64,000 nucleotides of DNA from positions 46,266-110,265 of the forward strand of contig JAHLKI010000049.1 of NCBI GenBank assembly GCA_025602905.1, read 5' to 3'. Shown piece by piece: positions 54,083-63,899 of this stretch. The DNA is from Phlyctochytrium arcticum. Lineage: Eukaryota; Chytridiomycota; Chytridiomycetes; Chytridiales; Chytridiaceae. Every line of letters begins with the position of its first letter. Position 1 is the stretch's first letter. The translations under genes were made by a program, and so were the position numbers. Under the pieces are notes generated by a model that saw only the letters and a program-made list of their open reading frames with translations, was not told the DNA's origin and made no database searches.

Positions 54083-56887
54083 TTAGATGGGGTGTAAAAA
54101 ACGGTGAGAGGTTGATCTCCCACCGGCGAGAGACACAGCTCGGAAGACATCGTTGTCTGGCTTACCTTCACTATCACGCGGAACATCTTTGTCAATGTTT
54201 TTCAGGAAATGCTCTAGTGACGTAGTCCCAATGGACTGATACATTGCTGAACATTGGCAGGCTAAAGCGAAGCAACCGCAACGCGCGAGATCGTACTCGA
54301 GGGAGGTCGTGGAGAGGAAGTCTCCGACAGGTTTTTTGGTCGTTTTGGAACTGGGGGATGGCAGATTGGTGATATCACCCAATGGGTTCTTCGCAATCGG
54401 CAATGGGACCGTTTGAAAGCTTTCTACATCAACGTGATTACCAAGGTTGACAAAAGTCTGTTGGCGCAGCTGTAATGGCACGAGTGACTCCCGAATCGTG
54501 GCCAGAATAACCTCAGGAGATTCTTCCGCAGATGTAACCGGTTGAGATGAAGGCAGCGGCCTCTGAATGAGCTTGTAGTGTGGTACATCAGACGTGTAAG
54601 GGGTCTTGCCGTGCTGCCCAACGACGTCAAAAGAGAAAGTGAACAATGAAGTGAACAAGCTCTTCAGAAATACAACCATTCTCGGGACAACATCCTTGCT
54701 CGCTTTCTCCAAAGGAGATGGAGCGGAAGGACGTGTCTCTTTCTTGATCGGAGAGGCAGCTTGTTCACGAATCGCCTTCTCCCTCGCGGTCATAGCAGCA
54801 AGCTGCTTTACTGCGGACTCGCCGCTCATGGCAGTGATTAACATGGCTTTCCTAGATACTTGATCGTTGGTATCCTGGTAGCGGATTGCGGCCCGGAGGA
54901 TGGAGTGAAATACTTCCAAGTCTTCACTTGAGAACTTGGAAAACAGAAAAGCCATGGGAATATCATTCGGAAGGAGAGAAGGTAATTTTTCTAAAAGACC
55001 GAGCTGGAAGAGAAAAATATTGACATAGTTTTTCTTTCCCAGAAGAGCAAACAGAGGGAACAAACGCGTCAGACACAGCTTGATTTGAAGAAGATCCCCA
55101 CTGGCCAGGAGGTACGGACAATCAACTGCAATGGGAATGTACTCCTCGAACACGGCAATGAGGGTGTCGACCATTGCCTTACGGACTGTCGTTGCCTCCG
55201 GATTGCTGGCTGCGGACTTCTTGTAAGCAGCCAACAACTCCTGCCGGCACTCTTGCCAGGCAGTCATTGCTAGTGCCAACATGGCCGTCCTTCGCTTTGG
55301 TCGCATGTTGATGGGAGTGGTATTTTCCACATCCGGGTACCCCGCGAGCCAAAGGGAATGAATGATGGTCCATGCATGCACGAGGACCGCCTCCTGTGCA
55401 TTCAAGGCCACATGCATGATATCGGGGACGGGAAGAACATGAGCCTCGAGATGTTTATATCTGGGTGATCGTAGCAATTTGCTAGCGTACATCCAGACAT
55501 AGAAATCGCCAGCCAGTACGAAGGAATTATGGAAAATTCCCTCTTTGTCCGGGTAGTCAATCTCGGTGAGGAATGCTGCAATGTTGTCCATGACGGGCTG
55601 CAGATCAAGAGCACATTTCATGGGATTGTCATCACTGCCAATGACATAAAAGTCCTCTTGAGATCCAGCCTTGGTGGCAATACTATACGCATACATCTTC
55701 TTAGATTGCACTTCGCCATTGCGAACTTCTGCGTATGTTTGCGTTTCTGGACTAGCAAAGACGGAGGAGATCCATGACGTGTCCTGTAGGACATCCTTCA
55801 GTACTTGGCTTATTCCAGAAGGGAGAGGCGGCAGATCCCTGTGGAGCTTGACCGCGTAATTTGCGGTGGTACGAGCGCTAGTAAATTTCCCGGGTGCATT
55901 TGATGTGTCCGGTACAGCGCGAACCTGACACCAATGAAAATCGTCAATGGTGACAGCCAACAATGGATCATTCTCCAAGATGTCTTCGCCAATACTCTGG
56001 CGTGCTGTTTTTATGAGATTGTTGATGCGACCGATGTTTTTCGAAGGATGAAAGCCACAGTTCATCCTCGATAAAAACCGCTGATCAGAGTAGGATGAGG
56101 TGATGAAGCGGCGGCCGATGAATCTTTTCACATAGTCGCAGCTTTGATCCAGGACGGATCCATCGTAGCAAATGGAGACGATGACGTGTCTCATCTTCCG
56201 ATCGTTGTAGACGGCGGAGTGCTGGTCAGAGTGAGCGAGCATAAGAGATTTGATCTCATAGGCTCGTGGATACTGCTCCACGAATTCATCCATTTCGATG
56301 AATGGATTGCCCGGAAACGGTCGCGAGATCAAATCTCGCAATGCATCTTGGTATTCCGAGGCTGAAGTTGAGTTCAAACCGTTCAGGGTGACCACAGATC
56401 CATCGGTTTGGCTCTCTGCTTCTTGAAAGTGTGCAGCAAGGACGACCTTGCTGTTCTTAGAACCGCCATCATCGATTTCGGTTGTGGATTCATCGGCATC
56501 GTCATGGAGGGGGACAAGTGGGCCCCGTTCGATTCCTGCTTCCGACCAGCGTGTGCGGCAATTGTTACAAACCCACGGGTGGACGAGTCCCGGACCAAAA
56601 TGCAGCGTCAAACCGTTTGACTGAAGAGTGCCGACCTCTGCCCAATGAAACTTGTGGAAGCGATTGGATCTCAGCGTCCCACAACCAATACATCCAGGCT
56701 TATATTCCCACTTCCCACCACTCTTCCCAGGCTTCTGTGTGTACCACTGACGGCCATCATCAGGCTGGCGCTATAATAATCGCAAAGAGAAGAAGTAAAA
56801 GAATCAGTGTACTGACTTTCACACACCGGTGAAGCGTTTTTTCTGAGATCATGACGATGCCCAATTCACCTTTCTCTTTGGAGGCAT
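54083..56887 (-). CDS. E3 transposase-like protein, about 901 residues
   Basis: Microexon 56887-56870 (MPPKRK) is joined across a 99-nt intron to 56770-54083. The N-terminal region has two Cys pairs, CIGC and CNNC, about 50 residues apart with HFGPGLVHPWV between, likely a zinc-binding DNA-binding unit. Core motifs: FIEMDEFVEQYPRAYEIKSL, ICYDGSVLD, AVTIDDFHWCQVRAVPD (about residue 281), NAPGKFTSARTTANYAVKLH, SKKMYAYSIATKAGSQEDFY, VPDIMHVALNAQEA (about 454), RPKRRTAMLALAMTAWQECR, VFEEYIPIAVDCPYLLASGD (about 546), LGKKNYVNIFLFQLGLLEKL and C-terminal CGCFALACQC (about 836). It is roughly half identical to E2 by eye. I read it as a DDE-type transposase because of the acidic motifs, TIRs and target duplication; the named family is unknown to me. 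Intact frame. Confidence 0.82.
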
Positions 56888-57133
56888 GCCACCACTTGCA
56901 CGTCAGAATTCTAAGCTGTTGTCAGAAAAGTCCCGGGTAAAATCGCAAAGAGTGCTTCCCATACCGGCTGAGGAGAGTTTGAACGGCCTAACAGAAGTGT
57001 CTATTCGAAATTGTCGCGTCAAAATGGACAGATGGTGGACGAATGTTCGTGCAAAACGTACAGTAAAACGGCTCGGTCGGATCGGATTACCTAATACTAA
57101 GATGACTGTCCCACTTTTTAGGCACAGTCAGTC

Positions 57134-57153
57134 AAAAACCGGGTTGCGCTGAG
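57134..57153. repeat. E3 right terminal inverted repeat (20 bp)
   Basis: AAAAACCGGGTTGCGCTGAG, exact inverse of 53775-53794. Confidence 0.88.
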
Positions 57154-57161
57154 AGCGCGAC

Positions 57162-57940
57162 TGCAGGTCTGCAGCGCGTTAAGCAACTCTCATCTGAGTG
57201 TGCAACCCAGGGAGGCTGAGGAAGCACCCGGGGAAGCACGACACCCCTTCCCTCACCACTCCAGAACGACTTCTATCAAACGTCTAAGGCACCTATGTAC
57301 ACAAGGATGTACGCTAAGCTTCGATTTCTAACCTGGAGCAGGGCTGTCAATGGCCGCGTGAGAGCGTCCTGATCGTCACTGTCCGTAGCGGACATGGAGT
57401 GTTAGTTTCTGGTGGCTTCTTGTAAGTGTTGCGAAATCATTGGTCTCATGCAATGCAGACGAAAACTAATGTGTTCCGTTTCGTTATCGTTCACCCGGAA
57501 TTAGTACTATTGAATTCAGTTGGAATCACTCAAGCGCCTCATGATTCGTATCTATCGCTACCCATTTGCTTGGTCGGTGGCAACCCTCTCCTCTGGACAA
57601 TATCATTCCTGTCAACGAACAAACCTTAGTCCAAAAATGGACCGCCTAAAGTTTCCCATTGTGAACTACCGATGGCCATCTGGAGTTCTTTATGCTCGAA
57701 GAGGACGGCTCAACCACCTATCATCTGTTCGGTCCGCGGAACAATCTTCTCTTTCTCCATATGAAGATGGTAGGTCTAAATGACACAAGAAATGCAGCCT
57801 CTAAGACTATTATTTTAACGTTATGCTATTCCTAGTTGTATTTTTTCGAAAGAAACATGGTAAAGTCCGCATTTGCCGCAAAATCACATTGAGGCAAGTT
57901 GTTCATCACCCACATTCCAGATTCGTTTTGAGTGAGGCCC
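57162..57940. other. Interval without a recognised gene
   Basis: Short frames at 57426-57783 (+) have no family feature. The first 100 bp is rich in short GC-rich words resembling the E3 flank. Confidence 0.4.
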
Positions 57941-58540
57941 CTATTGATCGATGGCCTAGTAGCCAGCGGCCCAGTTTTCGTTTGATTTCAACCTGGAATA
58001 CTGCAAAGAGCGGCCTGCAGGTGCATCACTGGAGCCCACGCATTAGATGCTATGGCCAGCGAAACACCGGTAATGGTTCGTTTTTTCGCGACGTTGAATA
58101 CTGGGTCTGCTGGTGAAACCCCATTTATCAAATGCTTGGAAGATTGTCAGCTGACCTGCGTACCTTGGGAGCCCACGTACTAGTTGCTATGGCCCGAAGG
58201 AGACAGAGGCTGGCTCTTTTCCAGCGGCCTCCCCAATCTTGACCCTATTGATATGTGGCCTAATAGTCGGCAGCCTAGTGCTCGTTTGATTCCATCTTGG
58301 GATAGTGTAAGAGCGAGTTGAAGGTGTGTCACTGGGGCCCACGCACTAGATGCTATGGCCAGCGAAACACCAGGAATCATTCGTCTTTCGCACGTCGAGT
58401 ACTGGATTGCTGGTGAAACCCCATCTATCAAATGCTTGGAAGTTTGACAGTTGACCTGCGCACCTTTGGAGCCCACGCACTTAGCTGCTATGACCAGAGG
58501 GAGACAGAGGCTGGCTTTCTTCCAGTGTCAGATTGGCGTA
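57941..58540. repeat. Two tandem copies of a ~300-bp repeat
   Basis: Copy 1 starts CTATTGATCGATGGCCTAGT at 57941 and copy 2 CTATTGATATGTGGCCTAAT at 58245. Strongly matched blocks include GGTGAAACCCCATTTATC (58112 and 58412) and GCTATGGCCAGCGAAACACC. Offset 300-304 bp. Some blocks (GGAGCCCACG, GACAGAGGCTGGCT) recur within each copy, hinting at an older shorter unit. No coding evidence. Confidence 0.85.
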
Positions 58541-58594
58541 GTCATAGTCGGACGGCGTCCAACTAATAATTCCGCTGGGTGCAAGGTACGGTTT

Positions 58595-58649
58595 GTGACA
58601 GTGCACCCCCATCTTGTGGTAAGACCACAAGATGGGGGTGCACTGTCAC
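58595..58649. repeat. Perfect 26-bp palindrome with 3-nt spacer
   Basis: The arm starting GTGACAGTGCACCCCCATCT (58595-58620) is followed by AAG and the exact reverse complement (58624-58649). It would form a very stable cruciform or RNA hairpin. It sits directly after the 300-bp repeats. Confidence 0.95.
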
Positions 58650-58954
58650 AGGGGGTGAGATTTGGGGGGTGGGTGTAGGATATCCTCCTCTGTGGTATAC
58701 CCCCGGGACTGTGCAATCCTACCCCAGCATTACACCCTACACCACATTACACCGATAATCCACCCTACAGGATTAAAATAATCCTCTTCATAATCCAACA
58801 ATCGAGTCAACATTCACAAACCGAATCATCTCGCTCCACAATTCATCGAGTGCCTCATTTACTACAAGGATTTATTACAACAACTGCCATATTGCAAATT
58901 GCCCAACTAACATACTAAAATACTACCTTTTCTGCCTGTTTTCGATATACTTTG

Positions 58955-59032
58955 AAAAAGAGGAGTTGTGCCACAATCTCGACATACCCTTATAGGTTAT
59001 GCCAAAGTTGTGGCACAACTCCTCTTTTTCCT
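58955..59032. repeat. Hairpin element, copy 1
   Basis: Arms AAAAAGAGGAGTTGTGCCAC and its reverse complement (GTGGCACAACTCCTCTTTTT) enclose a loop with TCTCGACATACCCTTATAGG. Near-identical to 59186-59263. Confidence 0.92.
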
Positions 59033-59185
59033 ACCTTGTTGAATTGATGATGGGCGACGATGTGATCTCGACACTATGGCAACCCTTGCTTAATCCCTCT
59101 CTACATCCCTCTCCATACTTTGGCAATTGCTGCACATTTTGACCTTAGTGCCATGCCACTTCTCAAGGTCAGTACAACTATTTCA

Positions 59186-59263
59186 AAAAAGAGGAGTTGT
59201 GCCACAATCTCGACATACCCTTATAGGTAATGCCAAAGTTGTGGCACAACTCCTCTTTTTCCC
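59186..59263. repeat. Hairpin element, copy 2
   Basis: Same arms and loop as copy 1 (one loop difference, GGTAATG for GGTTATG). The following TGAATTGATGATGGGCGACG is also shared, so the duplicated unit is about 130 bp with a period of 231 bp. Consistent with a small MITE or a locally duplicated segment. Confidence 0.92.
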
Positions 59264-59524
59264 CCCTTGCTGAATTGATGATGGGCGACGATTGATGATC
59301 GGCACTATGGTCAGGTTCATAACGATCGGGAAATACTGCTTAAAGAATTTGTGAGTAGAAAAACCTGTCGATATGTCGGCACCTTTAGAATTTGCTGGAT
59401 ATATTGTCAGCAAATTCTAGCCTTTCAAAAATGCCCCAAAATGCGACAGATTTCAACAAAACCCACCAAACAACCCCTAAAACTATACAAATATGCGGCA
59501 TATTCCGACCTTCGAACTTCTTTA

Positions 59525-59655
59525 GCCCAACCTAGCCGGTATAGAGCCCTTTTTCAGTCCTTTTTCTAATCCATTTTAAATTTCATTTTCATTTTTTAAT
59601 TTTTGTTTCTATGTGGAAAATACCCCTAAAAAAGGGGCTAAACCGGCTAGGGTTT
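59525..59655. repeat. Imperfect inverted repeat with CTAGCC core
   Basis: AACCTAGCCGGTATAGAGCC on the left and GGGGCTAAACCGGCTAGGGT on the right are imperfect inverses about 90 bp apart. Further CTAGCC words occur at 59728-59755. It marks the edge of the AT-rich island. Confidence 0.55.
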
Positions 59656-59950
59656 TTCTCTACATAAATTTCTCTTCAATTGAAGAATCTTATTAAAGTA
59701 TGTTACTACATCCATCGAGTACAAAAAACCTAGCCACCGTTTTGGCTAGGACTAGCCCTATTCTCTGCTACCATTTTTCACAAATGTAATGTCTTTCTAC
59801 ATACTTATTCTTCTTTACACATTATTGCTTGATTGTCCGGTGTATCCTGCGTAAGATGTACCAATTTCTTTAAGCCGCCTTTTTCTTTGGACAACTGTCT
59901 GTTTGAAATGCATGAAATTGTTGCGAAACATATACCAACGACATTCAACA

Positions 59951-60190
59951 ATGTTCTCAGATAGTGATCCATCTTCGCAGATTCAAGATAAATGTGTGGA
60001 AATTTTGAAAAGAACTACAGATATTGCAAAGCAAAAGGAGTTTCTACAGGATCTCAAACATTCAGCAAAAATTGGTGAAGAAACATATGCATACTTAGAA
60101 AATCTCATAATTCTGGCGGAATTGGAGATCAAATACAAACCCTTTTTCCGAAAGGACCGAAAATATAAAAGGGTTTTAATAGATGAATAG
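59951..60190 (+). CDS. Small charged ORF in AT-rich island, unrecognised
   Basis: Starts MFSDSDPSSQIQDKCVEILK and continues as Lys/Glu-rich helix to YKRVLIDE; about 79 residues. A Met 16 codons earlier is possible. Codon use is AT-rich, unlike the housekeeping genes. No family recognised. Confidence 0.4.
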   Translation: MFSDSDPSSQIQDKCVEILKRTTDIAKQKEFLQDLKHSAKIGEETYAYLENLIILAELEIKYKPFFRKDRKYKRVLIDE

Positions 60191-60455
60191 GTCGACGGTT
60201 TTTTCCACTCATTTCAAAAACAGCAAATTTCCATTTGTTCTTCTTGATTGGTTTTGGTGGTCTATCACATTATTTTTAGGAATTAGACCGTTTCCCTTGA
60301 CAACATTTCTTTTATGGTAAGGCGCCTTGTCAAATGGCTCTTTATGAATAAGACTCATATTTACAAAATGGCTCAAGAGGAAATTTGTCTAGTTCTTCGG
60401 AACAGTTTAAAGTCATGTTTCGGGACTTATTCAATTATACACATAGAATTAAAAC

Positions 60456-60668
60456 ATGGCGATACAACGCGAGATAGAAGGACATCGAGTGCTTAAATTC
60501 ACCAGAACTTGTATCACATGGAGCGCCTTGTCGAAAGTATGTGAGCAAATGCAATCTGCTGACCAAAGCAATGTTCTATTATATGTGAAAGTCACTGAGA
60601 GAAATCGCTACATATTCATAGAAATTGCTAGTATTTGTAGCGAGTTGAAACTGCCGAGATATCGATAG
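60456..60668 (+). CDS. Small ORF in AT-rich island, unrecognised
   Basis: 70 residues, MAIQREIEGHRVLKFTRTCI to ICSELKLPRYR. Reads as a plausible small globular protein. It overlaps an upstream frame at 60314-60496. No family recognised. Confidence 0.35.
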   Translation: MAIQREIEGHRVLKFTRTCITWSALSKVCEQMQSADQSNVLLYVKVTERNRYIFIEIASICSELKLPRYR

Positions 60669-60776
60669 AATTATCGTGAATTTCTCTATAATAGTGGGTA
60701 TGTTGGTATATGCAAAGATATTCTAATAATTGGCACAGGTTTGGATAATTGCGTTGACAAGTTATTGATCGAAACT

Positions 60777-61868
60777 TCAACTCTCCCTGGATGAAATGTC
60801 GTGTGGGGGCATAACCCCACTAGAACTCCAGCATCTGCATATCAATTCTGCAATTTCCGTCAAAAGACACATTGAACCCAACCCATGTAAGCGTGAATGT
60901 GTGGTGTTTCCTAATGATAACCCGGTAGTAATGAATGCAGAGGGAAGCGTATGATTTGCCCCGCGTATCTCCAGAAGAGGTACAGCGTTTTGACAACTTG
61001 ACCATCCACTCGAAGAGATACATCGGTCCGTAGTTTCTGGGTTTGAATACAGTGAAATACTTCCATTATACATTTGGACAGTTCGTGTGGTTGTGAATCT
61101 CTTTGAAAAACTTGCAACCGCTCCGGTTGCTGGCCAAGAAACGTTATCCCAAATATGTGCTGCCACTGGTCGAGTCAATTCGCCGCCTTTTGGACCATCT
61201 AGGAATAGACTCGAACATTGTAGGTACAGGACATCTTTGTGTGGGGCTGGAGTCGAAGTGTTACCAAGACAACTAGCCGGTTGAACTGTTTCGTTATTAT
61301 TAAAGAACTTTATTTCTGAATATCCATTTGCAGCACGGTTTTTAATTCTAAGAATAGTACCGGAATGGTTACTTTGTATAATATTAGGTGTAACAGAATT
61401 GAATCCAAAATCTATCTGCGATTCACCCAAGACTTTTTCGGCACCACCCAAAGGGCCGAGCGATAATGTATAACTCAATCCTCCCAATATCCCCAAGAGC
61501 CTGCCAAGAACACCAGTCAATCCACCGGAAATAGAAACAACATCTCCAGCACCAGACTTATACGACTTCAGCGTATCACCTTCTTTAGTTTCCTCCACAG
61601 GATCGTTTTCTTTTCGCTCTTCTTGTCGGTATGTGTCAATACTACTAATACTGTAACCGTTTGGAACCGGCGTAACGATAATACCTGTGCTTGCAGTCAA
61701 AACCATACCGTTGCTGATCGTCTTTCCAGCGACAGTGATCCCGTTTCCCCCCGGTTTGGTGCACGAAATTGTCGCTCCAGATGTTGATATGTTGTTGCCA
61801 GCCACATAAGTAGTATAATAAGTAAGGCGCCAGCACTTTCTAATTGGAACCATTGTCCCTCGAACCAC
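60777..61868 (-). CDS. Virus-like beta-rich structural-type ORF, 3' end possibly shifted
   Basis: 363 codons. The N-terminal part is a Gly/Ser/Thr/Ile-rich repeat-like stretch (NNISTSGATISCTKPGGNGI, then ITVAGKTISNGMVL) that recalls fibrous shaft segments of viral attachment proteins. A charged linker follows (EERKENDPVEETKEGD), then a Gly/Leu-rich hydrophobic stretch (GLTGVLGRLLGILGGL), then a beta-rich Asn/Ser/Thr region. In the last quarter an overlapping frame (60820-61023) reads HTFTLTWVGFNVSFDG, which looks more like the natural end, so an indel near 60900 is possible. The virus-like reading is from composition and layout only. Confidence 0.4.
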   Translation of the reverse strand: MVRGTMVPIRKCWRLTYYTTYVAGNNISTSGATISCTKPGGNGITVAGKTISNGMVLTASTGIIVTPVPNGYSISSIDTYRQEERKENDPVEETKEGDTLKSYKSGAGDVVSISGGLTGVLGRLLGILGGLSYTLSLGPLGGAEKVLGESQIDFGFNSVTPNIIQSNHSGTILRIKNRAANGYSEIKFFNNNETVQPASCLGNTSTPAPHKDVLYLQCSSLFLDGPKGGELTRPVAAHIWDNVSWPATGAVASFSKRFTTTRTVQMYNGSISLYSNPETTDRCISSSGWSSCQNAVPLLEIRGANHTLPSAFITTGLSLGNTTHSRLHGLGSMCLLTEIAELICRCWSSSGVMPPHDISSRES

Positions 61869-62718
61869 CCTAGTTAGTCACATGCTTGCATCGCCACTTT
61901 TACGTAATTATGGAGTCTGATGGAGAGCGGCTCTCCATAAACATGAAATTTTCAAGAAATTGCTTAAAAGTTTCATCCAGACTACTTAGCGGAAAAAGGG
62001 TCATTCTAGATGCCACAATTTGCGATAAGTGGTGAAAGTGTGAAAAACGCCTGTTTTCGGTGCGTTTAGGCTTGATTTATGTCGATAAAATGTTGAAACC
62101 TGCAATAACAGAGGAAAACTGATGGAAAACAGTACATTATCGACAAAAAACGCGACTTTTCTCACTTCGGCAAGTCAAGTGAATTGAGACCCGCAGTTTT
62201 TCCAATTTTGGCCATGGCTTGCTACAGATTTGTAGATTTCTCCTCGATTACAATGTATCTCTACTACTTGGCAAAATCTTATTTACTAATAACATTTTAC
62301 CTCCATGAATCAGACCCGCAGTTTTTTCACTTTGTGACCCGGCTTGCTACATATTTGCACATTCTGAAGATCAATTTTCAATGTTCCCTACTCAAGTTCA
62401 CTAAATCTTATACACAAATGCATAACATTTTACTCCCAAAATCATACCCGCATTTTTCCTCCCTTTCCCATCCTCTTGCTGAATGAATTCACTTTTCTCG
62501 ACCAATCTCCTCTGTACGCGCTCCATACCCTCCAAACCCTCCGAAGGGTACTGTAGCGAGCATAAGCACCTACGCTACAGAGGGTAATGGAAATGTTAAT
62601 CTATGATAACAGGAGCAGTAACGTAGTAACCAGCACGAACCGTCGAGAAAACCGGTTGGCCTGCACATTTATGCTGTAAGCGAAATAGAATGATGATGCT
62701 CACAATCACTCACCCCCT
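61869..62718. other. AT-rich interval, no recognised gene
   Basis: Low GC, with the repeated phrase GACCCGCAGTTTTT (62189 and 62315). A small hairpin CTGTAGCG...CGCTACAG lies at 62551-62580. Nothing else supported. Confidence 0.4.
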
Positions 62719-63899
62719 TCAAAGTTGGGCTTGCCATGCTTCTACGGTGGCTCTCCAAGGTCCGTCCAAAACGGTGGGACTCCATGCCTCGTCGCTCTCG
62801 ATTTCCGTAAACTCGGTAGGAAGGATCCAACGCTTCTTTATTGCATGGTGCCGAGCGAGGACAGCGTGAAATGCAAAAACACGCTTCCAAACATTGTGCG
62901 ATGACGGAATAATTAGAGGCTGGCTATGTAAATCCTGGAACGTTCTACTGACGGGGATTTGGGTAGGAATGTACCTGTTTCCCAGACGCTTTCTTGCTGC
63001 GAAAAGATTAATAAGAATCAATCCATTCTGCCTAACAGGCTAGTTACTAACCTTCCGCGTCCACATCGACGGTTAAAAGTCCCTTGTACAGCACTTGACA
63101 ATGGAACTGGTTACTTTTTGGTGAGAACACAAATGTAATCCAGCCACTGTCAAGCGCATGTTCAATTGGTTTGTAAAGGAATATGCCGTTGCGAGGGTCA
63201 TCAACATCGTCAATCTCGAGCAAATACAAAGAATGGCTCCATTTCCTTGGAAATATATGGGCCGCAATCACATTATTAGCAGGTAGACTGATCCCCAGTA
63301 GACTGCATTTGATTGTGGTCGGGTTCGTAGATAAACCATATGATGTGGTAAGTTCTGCCCGAAAAGAATTGCCTATCTGCCTATCTTCCGTACGGTCGCT
63401 CGCCGCGGTGAAGTCAAACGCGTATAGGCTACAATTGGCTTCAATACATCCAGTTTCGCATTGACTTCGCCAATCTTGTGAAGTACGGCGTCCAAAACGG
63501 TGAAATCTTCGAAAAAGAAGCGATAGTTAGGAAATTGTGCAATAAATACTCCACACGAATCGTTCCCTTACCACTTGTTGTCGCCTGAACTCGATCCGGC
63601 ACCACAATCAGCAGCGGGCTCTTGCTCGTGGTCGTCTGTAGCGACCCTACAACATCGCCCGGGTCGATGAAGTGCTTGGGTTCGGCTTCGTCTTTGTCGG
63701 CCTTGAGTGCTTCTGCGTTGGCGTAGACGAGGAGACTTCCAGCCGCAACCTCCTTCAAAGGAGGGGCCTCTCCCCACTTTGTCTTCACAGCATCGCGCAG
63801 GTCCGCAACGTCGCTGTTGGCGTTTGGAAGCGAGACTTTGTCGGGGGTGGTATACGACTCTCCATTGGCAGTAGTTAGTTGAAACCAGATTGTCGCCAT
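62719..63899 (-). CDS. Crinkler-type (CRN) effector with C-terminal HNH nuclease domain
   Basis: Four exons join in phase: 63899 to about 63570, about 63507-63433, about 63376-63050 and about 62996-62719, giving about 335 residues. Residues 1-108 form the ubiquitin-like CRN header: MATIWFQLTTANGESY, DKVSLPNANSDVADLRDAVK, GSLLVYANAEALK and SPLLIVVPDR. A short helix follows (LHKIGEVNAKLDVLKPI). The C-terminal half has an HNH_2-like nuclease core: VIAAHIFPRKWS, DDPRNGIFLYKPIEHALDSG, then FHCQVLYKG and a 90-residue C-terminal region ending WQAQL. CRN proteins of oomycetes and chytrids are thought to act in host or competitor nuclei, and CRN13-type members carry an HNH-like motif and damage DNA. 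No secretion signal is obvious, as is common for CRN headers. No break seen. Confidence 0.85.

Larger units (their letters stand above)
53775..57153 (-). mobile_element. DNA transposon E3 (KDZ-like?), apparently complete
   Basis: Perfect 20-bp terminal inverted repeats: CTCAGCGCAACCCGGTTTTT at 53775-53794 and its reverse complement at 57134-57153. Flanks AGCGCAAC (53767-53774) and AGCGCGAC (57154-57161) are an 8-bp duplication with one mismatch. Total 3379 bp with a single minus-strand gene. It lies 34 bp to the right of E2. Confidence 0.87.

Noticed and set aside
53702..57129. GACTGTGCC / GGCACAGTC as outer inverted repeats of E3
   Set aside because: The order is wrong: the left word lies outside the TIR, the right word inside. 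They are better explained as right-end subterminal sequence of E2 and E3 respectively.
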